The position numbers and the translations under genes are program-made. From Chlamydiales bacterium (GTDB lineage: Bacteria > Chlamydiota > Chlamydiia > Chlamydiales > SM23-39): a stretch of 64,000 nt of DNA. The stretch spans positions 62,001 through 126,000 of the forward strand of contig JAUXXF010000021.1 of the NCBI GenBank assembly GCA_030681135.1. Direction: 5' to 3'. Position 1 is the stretch's first letter. The number at the start of each line of letters is the position of its first letter. Positions 51,249 through 59,160 of this stretch are shown one piece after another. Below the pieces are notes generated by a model that saw only the letters and a program-made list of their open reading frames with translations, ran no database searches and was not told where the DNA came from.

Positions 51249-52051
51249 GATTTGCCTCGTAAGCGATGGGCTTCAAAAGAGAAATTAAAGAAAAAAATCA
51301 TGGGAGGCGTAAGGATTGCAGCAAACGGAATCATCATAAAAAACCACTGCAAAGAAATCTTCCAACTCACTCCTTGCATAAAATGGACATGAGTCAAAGA
51401 GCCCGCCCATATTAATATCAAAGCAACCAGAGCTAGAGGAAGAAGCCCAATCAACAATAAACAGATACTCGTAAAAGGACTTTGTTGAAAAAGAGACAAA
51501 ACCTCTTTTGCCAAGCGGATCCTTTTTATAGAGGGCATCGATACAGCTGGCGTTACAAAAAAAAGAAGCAATGCATTCAACAAACAAAGCAAAATGGATG
51601 CAAAAATGAGGAGAAACGGAACGAATATCAAGATCGTGTTCAACAAATGGCCAATTCCAGGAAGCTCCTTAATCAGAAAAAAAATCCCCAAGGCCACCCA
51701 AAAAACCAAATACAACAAGATCGAAGGAATAGAGAGATAAGAGCAGCTAAGGACAGTGTTTAAAGAACCAATCAAAAGTTTTTTTAGGCTAAGAGGAAGC
51801 TGTTTGATCTCGTATCGGTACATTCGAATGATCAAGACTCCCACCGAGAGCAAAATCGCCGTAGAGAGCAAAATGGGCAAAAACACCAAACTCATCCCTA
51901 TCCACTCGCCGGCGCTCCCATAGAGAGCCTGACAAAAAACCACCAAAATCCCGCACAGCAAAAGAGCCGGAAACAGCAAAAGCATCTTTTGCCAAGAAAA
52001 ACACCGCAAAAAAGCTCGATTAAACGATTGTTCTAAATCTGCCCAAGTCAT
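51245..52051 (-). CDS. polytopic membrane protein, hypothetical
   Basis: A 268-residue protein with six or seven hydrophobic helices (e.g. LLLFPALLLCGILVVFCQAL, ILLSTAILLSVGVLIIRM, ILIFVPFLLIFASILLCLLN and SICLLLIGLLPLALVALILI) and basic loops. No transport or enzyme motif was recognised. The layout resembles conserved chlamydial membrane proteins of unknown function. It is the first gene of a two-gene operon with the FAD oxidoreductase. Confidence 0.7.
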   Translation of the reverse strand: MTWADLEQSFNRAFLRCFSWQKMLLLFPALLLCGILVVFCQALYGSAGEWIGMSLVFLPILLSTAILLSVGVLIIRMYRYEIKQLPLSLKKLLIGSLNTVLSCSYLSIPSILLYLVFWVALGIFFLIKELPGIGHLLNTILIFVPFLLIFASILLCLLNALLLFFVTPAVSMPSIKRIRLAKEVLSLFQQSPFTSICLLLIGLLPLALVALILIWAGSLTHVHFMQGVSWKISLQWFFMMIPFAAILTPPMIFFFNFSFEAHRLRGKS

Positions 52052-52141
52052 GCAGGCGGATTATACGCGCCCCGAAAACAAAACACAAGCGATTGCCTTT
52101 TAACAGAATTTTTTGTACTATTGCTCTAGCAAAAAGGCATT

Positions 52142-52432
52142 ATGTCAGCTGTTTCATTCAATGCTCCTAGAACATCCTTCATCTCCGAGCTAGTCCCCTC
52201 TCGCATTTGGGTGAAAACCTACATCATTGAGCCCTATCTTGAAGGGATCGAGCGAATCAGAAGAGCGATTCATGGAAAAATCTCCGACCTGTTTATTGCT
52301 CAAAGCGTTTCCTTGGAGGATCGGATCATCTACCTCATTTCAGGAACTTCTCTCTTAATCCCTTTTTTCAATTCCATGCTCTGGTTTTTCATGCAAATCG
52401 TTTCTGAACCGGAACGTCTTTCAAGAAAGTGA
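52142..52432 (+). CDS. small hypothetical protein
   Basis: 96 residues, mostly amphipathic helix with one hydrophobic segment near the end (LISGTSLLIPFFNSMLWFFM, about residues 66-85). No family recognised. The ATG at 52142 has no strong ribosome site. The stop codon TGA is the first triplet of the inverted repeat at 52430-52615, so the element marks the end of this gene. Confidence 0.5.
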   Translation: MSAVSFNAPRTSFISELVPSRIWVKTYIIEPYLEGIERIRRAIHGKISDLFIAQSVSLEDRIIYLISGTSLLIPFFNSMLWFFMQIVSEPERLSRK

Positions 52433-52615
52433 TTCACTCACCTTACGCACACAGAGAGGCTTTTGGGCTGCGTCAAAGCGCCGAAAATCGAAGATCGTAA
52501 AGTGGATTGTATTACCTTGATACTACCCCCTTTTCTCTATTCGATTTATCGACAGCTTTCACGCAAGCCAAACTGCAAATTATTTCTGATAGTTGGTATA
52601 AGGTGAGTGATTCAT
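52430..52615. repeat. 186-bp imperfect inverted repeat ending in both flanking stop codons
   Basis: The ends are TGATTCACTCACCTTA (52430-52445) and TGAATCACTCACCTTA read on the minus strand (52615-52600). Inner matching blocks include GGCTGCGTCAAAGCGCCGA against GGCTTGCGTGAAAGCTGTCGA and AAATCGAA on both. The TGA at each tip is the stop codon of the adjacent convergent gene. No gene is inside; a 69-codon frame through it is spurious. Confidence 0.8.
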
Positions 52616-53565
52616 TCCACTACGTGAGCAAAGCGATCTGTTGCCCGAATAAGCGCATCCGTGATGCCAGGTTCGCTTGCAGAATGAGCGGCATTAGGGA
52701 TAATCTGGAGCTGTGATTTAGGCCAAGCTTTATGAAGCTCCCACGCACTAATAATTGGACAGATCATATCATAGCGTCCATGGACGATCACACCTGGGAT
52801 ATGCTGAATCCGATCTACATGCTCAAGCAGCCAATGATCCGTCTCGAAAAACGCTCGGTGGACAAAATAGTGACATTCAATCCTGGCAATTGCGTCAGCG
52901 TGATGCTCTTCAGTAAATTCTTTGAATAAAGAAGGATCTGGCAAAAGTTTTAAGGCTTCCCCTTCCCAAGCAGACCAGGCAAGCGCCGCTTTTTTGCGCA
53001 CATGAGCATCTTCAGAAGTGAGCCTCCGGTAATAGGCTTGAATGAGATCATCCCTCTCCTCTGAAGGAATAGGAGCTAAAAAACGTTCCCATCGATCAGG
53101 AAAAATAAAATGGGCGCCGAATTGATAAAACCACCGCAGCTCAAAGGGTCTGCAAAGAAAAATCCCCCGAAGGATTAAAGCTAAGACAGATTCAGGATGC
53201 GTCTCAGCATACGCCAAAGCCAGCGTGCTGCCCCAAGATCCCCCAAACACCACCCACTTTTCAATCTGAAGCGAGTTTTTTAACGCTTCAATATCTGCTA
53301 CAAGATGCCAGGTCGTATTTTCATGAAGTGAGGCGTAAGGGCGGCTTTTTCCGCAGCCTCTTTGATCCATCAAGATGATTCGATAAAGCGTTGGATCAAA
53401 AAACGAGCGATTTCCAGGATCTGTGCCACCACCCGGCCCTCCATGAAGAAAAATAACGGGCTTTCCTTCAGGATTTCCACTTTCTTCCCAGTAGAGCTCA
53501 TGGCCTCCCGATACAGTTAAAAAGCCTGTATTGTATGGCTCGATCGGCGGATATTTTTCTTTCAT
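52612..53565 (-). CDS. pip: proline iminopeptidase
   Basis: Alpha/beta-hydrolase serine peptidase (S33) that releases N-terminal proline from peptides. The 317 residues show the oxyanion motif HGGPGGGTDPGNRSFFDP, then MDQRGCGKSRPYA, the nucleophile elbow GGSWGSTLALAYAE, and late RYDMICP with Asp and NAAHSASEPG with His of the triad. It overlaps citrate synthase by four bases (ATGA), forming mdh-gltA-pip. Together with PepA (25003) and the peptide transporter (22863) it would feed amino acids from peptides. Its stop codon lies in the tip of repeat 52430-52615. Confidence 0.93.
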   Translation of the reverse strand: MKEKYPPIEPYNTGFLTVSGGHELYWEESGNPEGKPVIFLHGGPGGGTDPGNRSFFDPTLYRIILMDQRGCGKSRPYASLHENTTWHLVADIEALKNSLQIEKWVVFGGSWGSTLALAYAETHPESVLALILRGIFLCRPFELRWFYQFGAHFIFPDRWERFLAPIPSEERDDLIQAYYRRLTSEDAHVRKKAALAWSAWEGEALKLLPDPSLFKEFTEEHHADAIARIECHYFVHRAFFETDHWLLEHVDRIQHIPGVIVHGRYDMICPIISAWELHKAWPKSQLQIIPNAAHSASEPGITDALIRATDRFAHVVE

Positions 53566-54731
53566 CGAGAAGGATTCCTCACTCTATAAAGATACAACGG
53601 GCGAATAAGAGGAGTCCCTTTTCCCTCTCTTGCCTCGAGTCTTTCATACACAATTTGAATGGCAATGCCAACGCAGCGGGACAGTCCAAAGAGAACCGTA
53701 AAAAACTGGGGATAAGTAAATCCCGCAGCCATCAATACAGTTCCTGAAATCGCATCGACATTGGGATAAGGATCGGAGATTTTAGGATTTTCTTTCAAGA
53801 TCAAAGAACCTTCTTTTCGAAGAAGAAGAGCCATTTTTACGAGAGGATTTTGAGGGAAATGACTTTCAGCATAATCATAAAAAATCGTCGCTCGAGGATC
53901 CTCGACCCGAAGCACCGCATGGCCAAAACCAAAGAGAAGCTCATGATTGGCCAATTTATGCCGAATGAGTTTTTGCATATCTTGAGCTGTCGCTTTTTCT
54001 CCCAGATCACTCAAAATACTCTGTACAAACTCAAGACAATCTTGATTAGCTCTACCATGTCTCGGACCTGCCAACCCTGTCATGGCCGCAGCGAGAGAAC
54101 CCCACATCGGCTCTTGACTAGAAGCTACAGCTTTACCTACAAACGTGGATAAGTTTCCTCCATCATGGTCATAATGAAGCACGTTAAATAAGCGCATGAC
54201 ATCCAGCAGCTGAGATGTTTTTTTCCCAGGCATCTGTAGCATGTGGACAAAGTTTTCTATATATCCGAGCTCTGGTTTAGGCTCAGGCGTAGGCCCCCAA
54301 CCTGCTAAATAGTTGATCAAACACGCTGCAATCTGGGGCAATTTTGCGATGACTTGCAAACAATCTTCCCGATAATTGTCCACTCCTTCTTCCATTCCGG
54401 CAATCAAGAGAGCCGCTGCGAAGGCATCCATCGGATGCCCCTTTCGAGGGAGCGATTCAATTGTTTTAAGGGTTTGAGGTTTGCACTTAGCTCTTTTCCT
54501 GAGCATCTCCTCAAACATTTTTACCTGCGCGCCAGTTCCAGGCTGTCCATGATAGAGTAAATAGATCACTTCTAGTGGGTGTTGCTGCTGAATTTCTGTA
54601 ATGGGTTTCCCTACATAGGTCAGCCCTTTGTAAGGATCTACATAAGAAGTCACGCAATAACCTACAGGAAACCCTCGCATTCCCGTTTCCAAATGTTCTT
54701 TAGTAATTTCAAAAATAACCCCTTCTCTCAC
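53562..54731 (-). CDS. gltA: citrate synthase
   Basis: Condenses oxaloacetate and acetyl-CoA. The 389-residue protein carries the catalytic residues in HYDHDGGNLSTFVGKAVASS, GFGHAVLRVEDPR and PNVDAISGTVLMAAG (the His, His, Asp triad), with PRHGRANQDCLEF between. This enzyme is missing from Chlamydiaceae, which have a broken TCA cycle, but is present in environmental Chlamydiae. It is one base after mdh and overlaps pip. Together mdh and gltA allow carbon entry from malate and acetyl-CoA. Confidence 0.93.
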   Translation of the reverse strand: MREGVIFEITKEHLETGMRGFPVGYCVTSYVDPYKGLTYVGKPITEIQQQHPLEVIYLLYHGQPGTGAQVKMFEEMLRKRAKCKPQTLKTIESLPRKGHPMDAFAAALLIAGMEEGVDNYREDCLQVIAKLPQIAACLINYLAGWGPTPEPKPELGYIENFVHMLQMPGKKTSQLLDVMRLFNVLHYDHDGGNLSTFVGKAVASSQEPMWGSLAAAMTGLAGPRHGRANQDCLEFVQSILSDLGEKATAQDMQKLIRHKLANHELLFGFGHAVLRVEDPRATIFYDYAESHFPQNPLVKMALLLRKEGSLILKENPKISDPYPNVDAISGTVLMAAGFTYPQFFTVLFGLSRCVGIAIQIVYERLEAREGKGTPLIRPLYLYRVRNPSR

Positions 54732-54732
54732 G

Positions 54733-55719
54733 CTACGTTCCTTTGAGGAGGTGTTTAACCAAGTCTCGCTCCTCTTCTAACTCCTTTTGCGTGATTGCTA
54801 TTTTTTCTTGCAAGAACTGATCCAAGGAAATACCAGAAATGATTTCCACATCCCCATGTCCTGTGGACCTACAAGGAAAGGAAAAGACAAGATCCTCTTT
54901 GACTCCATACGGATTTCCTGCAGAGTAAATGCCTGCTGAAAACCAATCTGTCTTAACCCACAAAGAACGCATCGAATCAATCGCCGCATTCGCCGCAGAA
55001 GCTGCTGAAGATTTACCTCTAGCTGCAATCACCTCAGCTCCCCTTTTTTGAATCATCTGGATAAAAGAAGTTTCTAGCCATTTTCGATCAGAGATCCATT
55101 CTAAAACAGGTTTATTCCGAATCCGGGCGTGAGAAAAATCAGGCACCTGCGTAGAAGAGTGATTTCCCCAAATAGCCACCTGCGAAACCTCTTCAATCCC
55201 CACTTTAGCCTTATCTGCCAGCTGAAATACGGCTCGGTTTTGATCTAAACGGGTCATCGCATGAAACTGATGAGGAGCAATTGATGGAGCATGATGCATT
55301 GCAATCAGGCAGTTTGTATTACAGGGATTTCCTACTACGATGACTCGAACATCTTTGGAAGCTGCTCGATTCAGAGCTTTTCCTTGCTCGACGAAAATCT
55401 TCCCATTATCAGCGAGCAGATCTTTCCTCTCCATCCCCGGCCCTCTAGGTTTAGCTCCTACCAAAAAAGCCAAATCGACTCCTCCAAAGATCTCTTCTGG
55501 ATCAGACCCAATCTTCACCTCTTTCAATAAAGGAAACACGCAGTCATTTAATTCCATGACGACTCCCTTCATTGCTTGAACGCCTTCTGGGACATCCAAT
55601 AAATGCAAGGCTATCGGTTGATCGGGCCCTAACAGGTCGCCGTGAGCCAATCGAAATAATAAACTATAGGCGATCTGCCCTGCACTTCCAGTAACAGCAA
55701 TTCGTTTTAATGGTTTCAT
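54733..55719 (-). CDS. mdh: malate dehydrogenase
   Basis: NAD-dependent oxidation of malate to oxaloacetate. The NAD-binding start VTGSAGQIAYSLLFRLAHGD is typical of the cytosolic-type (group 1) MDH found in Chlamydia (CT376). The catalytic His is in VAIWGNHSSTQVPD, the substrate-binding Args in GAKPRGPGMERKDLL and NCLIAMHHAP...MTRLDQNRA. Length 328 residues matches the family. It is the first gene of the mdh-gltA-pip operon; the promoter should be in the 231-base divergent gap before the BlaI-like gene. Confidence 0.95.
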   Translation of the reverse strand: MKPLKRIAVTGSAGQIAYSLLFRLAHGDLLGPDQPIALHLLDVPEGVQAMKGVVMELNDCVFPLLKEVKIGSDPEEIFGGVDLAFLVGAKPRGPGMERKDLLADNGKIFVEQGKALNRAASKDVRVIVVGNPCNTNCLIAMHHAPSIAPHQFHAMTRLDQNRAVFQLADKAKVGIEEVSQVAIWGNHSSTQVPDFSHARIRNKPVLEWISDRKWLETSFIQMIQKRGAEVIAARGKSSAASAANAAIDSMRSLWVKTDWFSAGIYSAGNPYGVKEDLVFSFPCRSTGHGDVEIISGISLDQFLQEKIAITQKELEEERDLVKHLLKGT

Positions 55720-55908
55720 GTGACCCTTCCTTTCAAAGAAAATTAATATTTTTCATCATACTCGGAAAGATCAGATAAAAATCAACTGATCATATACCTA
55801 TTGGAAGTCACAAAACTTGCGAAAGTAAAAAATTTACCCACTCTCCCCCTCCACCTCATGTTAATCTTTCATTGAACTTCCATCTCGATGCTTTTTTATT
55901 CCCAAGAA

Positions 55909-55924
55909 AACTACGCTTGTAGTA
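55909..55924. promoter_or_regulatory. BlaI-type operator box 1
   Basis: AACTACGCTTGTAGTA, 13 of 16 matches to the perfect palindrome at 57391, lies 26 bases before the BlaI-like ATG. Fits autorepression by BlaI/MecI-type dimers, which recognise TACAnnTGTA-like dyads. Confidence 0.65.
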
Positions 55925-55950
55925 TTCTGGAAGAAAAAAAGAGGAGCATT

Positions 55951-56325
55951 ATGGCTAAACGAGCTTTTGGAGACTTGGAGCTGCAGGTATTAAATATTTT
56001 AAAATCCCAAGAGAGGATGACGATTAAAGAGGTCCATCGCGCTCTTGGTGGAAATGATAATTATAACACCATCATGACGGTTATGAATCGTCTGACGGAA
56101 AAAAAGCAGCTCGCTCGCGAAAAGGCCGGCCTTCAATATGAATATTGGACCATAGCTCAAAAAAACACTCCTTCCCTTTTTGAAAAGTTCAAACAAAAAC
56201 TTTTCGGCGTCAAGACTTCTGCTATGGTCAGCTATCTCCTCGAATCAGCCGAAGATCTCACCGATGAAGATGTCCTTGAAATGGAAAAGACACTCGAGAG
56301 AGTGAAAGCGAAGAAAAAGAAGTGA
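55951..56325 (+). CDS. BlaI/MecI/CopY-family transcriptional repressor
   Basis: The ATG at 55951 directly follows GAGGAG, so it is preferred over upstream in-frame starts. The 124 residues form the family winged helix (FGDLELQVLNILKSQERMTI, with recognition helix NYNTIMTVMNRLTEKKQL) and a C-terminal helix for dimerisation (SYLLESAEDLTDEDVLEM). In staphylococci such repressors are cut by a BlaR1/MecR1 metalloprotease. The downstream gene encodes an M56 peptidase with overlap (GTGA), so a BlaI-BlaR1-type switch is likely. Operator boxes are at 55909 and 57347-57406. Confidence 0.88.
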   Translation: MAKRAFGDLELQVLNILKSQERMTIKEVHRALGGNDNYNTIMTVMNRLTEKKQLAREKAGLQYEYWTIAQKNTPSLFEKFKQKLFGVKTSAMVSYLLESAEDLTDEDVLEMEKTLERVKAKKKK

Positions 56326-57323
56326 ACGGCAATCCATTTTGGCTGATTTCTTTTTTGATTAGCACTTCTCTCGCCTTTTTCTTTGGCGCTTTTCTCGTCG
56401 AGATCGCCATCACACTATTCCGTATCAAAAAACATCGTGCAAGGTCTATCCTGAGACTTTTTCCTATGTTCAGCCTTGCTGTTGATTTTTTCCTCAGTAA
56501 ATTGAGTACAGGCAACTTACTCAATCCCCTCCACTGTGAAAGCTGCATCCAAAAGCTCTTTCTCCATTTTGCGCCCGAACTCAAAAACTATTTAACACAC
56601 CACCAGATCGCATGGTCGAGACATTTAGCATCCCAGATGCCCGATTCGCTATTGACCACATTTTTTGTCGTTTTCAGCACTTTTTCCGCCGTCCTCTTCA
56701 CCCGAAAAATTTTCCAAATTTTATCGTTTCATCGCATCCTTCATGCGTTGATCAAGCAAGGAGATGTCTGTCAAAGAAGAATTGAAAATAAGAGCCTCTA
56801 TAGCGCTCTGCAAAAGCAGAAGGTGAAGATTTTCGTGTCCGATAAAATTCACTCCCCCATGGCCGCTTACTTGAGAACGATCATTATCCCAAAGAATTTA
56901 ACAAAACAACTCTCTCAAGATGAATTTGAAGCAGTTGTCTCCCATGAATTGGAACACTTGCGTTGGAAAGATCCTATCCTCAAACTCTTTTGCGAGATCC
57001 AATCTACTTTGTATTGGTGGGTACCGACAAAGTGGTGGCTCAAGAGAGTTGATCAAGATCAAGAAATGTCAGCCGATGCCAGCATCAGGCGCTACCATCT
57101 CGATCACACGGCCCTGGCTTCGGTATTAGTAAAAATCGCAGGGAGTAGAGCTCATAACAAACCAGCAGCTTTTTGCACCTTTGCAGCAAAGGCCAACTCC
57201 TTATTGGTCCGCCTGCAAATGACTTTAGACCCATTAGCAACCCCTCTTCAGAAAAATCTACTCAGCCGGGCTTTTTTCGCTCTGGCAGCAGGTTCTCTGA
57301 TTCTATTGAGTTGCCTGATGTAA
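56322..57323 (+). CDS. M56-family membrane metallopeptidase (BlaR1-like, no sensor domain)
   Basis: Starts with GTG overlapping the repressor stop. The 333-residue protein has N-terminal hydrophobic helices (LISFLISTSLAFFFGAFLVE and LLTTFFVVFSTFSAVLF) and the zinc site AVVSHELEHLRWKDPILK, HExxH with His-Glu-Leu-Glu-His. One hydrophobic segment ends the protein (AFFALAAGSLILLSC). BlaR1 of staphylococci has about 600 residues with a penicillin-binding sensor; that domain is absent here, so the inducing signal must be different or be sensed by membrane state. Inference: it cleaves the partner repressor. Confidence 0.85.
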   Translation: MNGNPFWLISFLISTSLAFFFGAFLVEIAITLFRIKKHRARSILRLFPMFSLAVDFFLSKLSTGNLLNPLHCESCIQKLFLHFAPELKNYLTHHQIAWSRHLASQMPDSLLTTFFVVFSTFSAVLFTRKIFQILSFHRILHALIKQGDVCQRRIENKSLYSALQKQKVKIFVSDKIHSPMAAYLRTIIIPKNLTKQLSQDEFEAVVSHELEHLRWKDPILKLFCEIQSTLYWWVPTKWWLKRVDQDQEMSADASIRRYHLDHTALASVLVKIAGSRAHNKPAAFCTFAAKANSLLVRLQMTLDPLATPLQKNLLSRAFFALAAGSLILLSCLM

Positions 57324-57346
57324 AAACGAGTTTTTTTAACACAAAC

Positions 57347-57362
57347 TACTACAAGCGTAATA
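57347..57362. promoter_or_regulatory. BlaI-type operator box 2
   Basis: TACTACAAGCGTAATA, 12 of 16 matches to box 3 and close to the complement of box 1. Lies 24 bases after the M56 gene and 44 bases before box 3, about four helical turns. Confidence 0.55.
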
Positions 57363-57390
57363 TTTAATACAGCACTTTCGCGCCTAAAAA

Positions 57391-57406
57391 TACTACAATT
57401 GTAGTA
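57391..57406. promoter_or_regulatory. BlaI-type operator box 3 (perfect palindrome)
   Basis: TACTACAATTGTAGTA is a perfect 16-base palindrome about 23 bases before the methyltransferase-like ATG; AGGGAGAGAAAG then follows as ribosome site. Its likeness to box 1 suggests the 57430 gene is controlled by the same repressor. Confidence 0.7.
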
Positions 57407-57429
57407 GATAAAAAAGGGAGAGAAAGAAG

Positions 57430-58026
57430 ATGTATTTACTCATCAATAAGCAAATACCTTGGGTAGGAGACAATGTACAAGGACATTCATGGAATGGTCA
57501 AGAGATCGATTCAACCGAAGGCTTCGGCGCTTACGATGATGTTTGTGAAAGATACGCCTTAAGCGGAAGAATTGTCGATGTGGGAGGAGGAGCTTATGAT
57601 ACAAATAGCGCGTATGTAGCTCAGAAATATCTTATAGACTGCAGCGTATACGATCCTTACAAAAGAGATGCTGAGCATAACCGTAAAGTGATTGAGCGTA
57701 CGAGAGTGCAGCCCTTTAACGGAGTTGTTTCTTTTAGCGTTCTTAACGTGATCAGTGACGACAAAGCAAGGCACGAGCACATCAAACTCTGCCAAACTAT
57801 GTTAAAAACTGGCGGTCTGGCTATTTTTAAAGTATGGCCGGGAGATATGACTGAGATAGGAAAAGAAACTTCAAGCGGATACCAAAGCAATCGAGATATC
57901 CATACTTATGTGGATGAGATCCGCGATGTGTTTGGCTTGCAAAACGTCACGTTTGATCCGGAACATAAAATTGTTGTCTCTAGGAATGCGTTAGAGATTT
58001 ATCCGAGTGGAAGCCGCTGCATTTGA
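57430..58026 (+). CDS. SAM-dependent methyltransferase-like protein under BlaI control
   Basis: A 198-residue protein with a Rossmann-type SAM-binding start SGRIVDVGGGAYDTNSAYVA and later FSVLNVISDDKARHEHIKLC and GGLAIFKVWPGD, matching the class I methyltransferase fold (motifs I, IV and V in order). No subfamily is recognised. It has no lipoprotein signal. A perfect BlaI-like palindrome stands upstream (57391). The ribosome site AGGGAGAGAAAG is strong. Plausible role: modification of a membrane or resistance-related target when the BlaI switch is released; this is inference. Confidence 0.65.
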   Translation: MYLLINKQIPWVGDNVQGHSWNGQEIDSTEGFGAYDDVCERYALSGRIVDVGGGAYDTNSAYVAQKYLIDCSVYDPYKRDAEHNRKVIERTRVQPFNGVVSFSVLNVISDDKARHEHIKLCQTMLKTGGLAIFKVWPGDMTEIGKETSSGYQSNRDIHTYVDEIRDVFGLQNVTFDPEHKIVVSRNALEIYPSGSRCI

Positions 58027-58029
58027 GTT

Positions 58030-59160
58030 TTAAAGAGCATCTTCTAGAATAGCTTCGCGATAGCGCTGCATAAGTGTCACCATGAAATGGAGATTATGGA
58101 CGCTGGCGAGCGTATAGGCGGTCAGTTCATTTGCTTTAAATAAGTGGTGCAAATACGCCAACGTAAACTGCCGGCAGGTAAAGCAGCTACACTCATGTTC
58201 GATAGGACCGAAGCAATTCGCATGTTCCGCCTTGGAGACTTTGATCCCCCCCTCTTTTGTAAGGAGAAGTCCGTGGCGGGCTGCCCGGGTAGGATAAGAA
58301 CTGTCAAATGTATCGATGCCAATAGGGATGCACTGCTTGAGAGACTCAAGATCGCCAATGCCAAGGAGGTGATTCGGTTTCTCTTCAGGCAAACAAGGAA
58401 GTGTTGACTCCAGCATACAAACCATTTCAGCTTTTGTTTTGCCCACACTGCCCCCGATGGCAAATCCATCAAACGGGTGGCGCGCTAAACACTCGACGCT
58501 TAATTTTCGCAGCTCAGCATCGACTCCTCCATGCACGACAGCATACATGGCTTGATCTTGAGGGTTTTTAAGGTGCTCGTCTAAAGAGCGCTTTTCCCAA
58601 CGGTGGGTCCGATCGAGAGAGTCTTTTAAACGCTTGGGATCGATATGATAAGGAGGCAACTCATCGAATGGAATGATAATGTCCGCTCCCAAGGCTTTTT
58701 GCGCTTGCACAGAGCTTTCAGGGGTCAGTAAAATCTTACTACCATCTCGATAAGAACGGAATAACACCCCATCTTCATTGATTTTTAGGACAAGCCCGTC
58801 TTGTTTTTTCAATCCAGCGCTTTTGAGTTCACTAGCAACAGAACCATAAGCTAGAGAAAACACCTGAAATCCCCCCGAATCGGTAATGATCGGCATTTGC
58901 CGATTCATGAATTTATGGAGGCCCCCAGCTCTGCGAATCACATCTGTGCCTGGTTGCACGAGTAAATGATACGTATTGCAAAACATCAGCTGAAGCCCGA
59001 TCGAATCAACCATTCGGTTATCAATGGCCTTCAACGTGCCATTAGTCCCCACAGCTACAAAATTCGGCGTATCAATGATCCCATGAGGAGTATAAATGCG
59101 GCCTACTCGCGCTCGGGACTTTGTGGAACGATGAAGAATCTCGAAGCGAAAAGGGCTCAT
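58030..59160 (-). CDS. tgt: tRNA-guanine (queuine) transglycosylase
   Basis: Exchanges guanine for queuine or a precursor in the anticodon of tRNAs for Asp, Asn, His and Tyr. Start at the ATG at 59160, which overlaps the transporter stop by four bases; the frame is open further upstream. Catalytic Asp residues are in ITDSGGFQVFSL and IDTFDSSYPTRAARHG, and the zinc site CSCFTCRQFTLAYLHHL is intact. 376 residues. In Chlamydia this enzyme uses queuine taken up from the host; its coupling to a YhhQ-type transporter here fits that. Confidence 0.94.
   Translation of the reverse strand: MSPFRFEILHRSTKSRARVGRIYTPHGIIDTPNFVAVGTNGTLKAIDNRMVDSIGLQLMFCNTYHLLVQPGTDVIRRAGGLHKFMNRQMPIITDSGGFQVFSLAYGSVASELKSAGLKKQDGLVLKINEDGVLFRSYRDGSKILLTPESSVQAQKALGADIIIPFDELPPYHIDPKRLKDSLDRTHRWEKRSLDEHLKNPQDQAMYAVVHGGVDAELRKLSVECLARHPFDGFAIGGSVGKTKAEMVCMLESTLPCLPEEKPNHLLGIGDLESLKQCIPIGIDTFDSSYPTRAARHGLLLTKEGGIKVSKAEHANCFGPIEHECSCFTCRQFTLAYLHHLFKANELTAYTLASVHNLHFMVTLMQRYREAILEDAL

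Noticed and set aside
52507-52716. Plus-strand frame across the 52430 inverted repeat
   Set aside because: Covered by the repeat and the antisense strand of pip; no supporting features.
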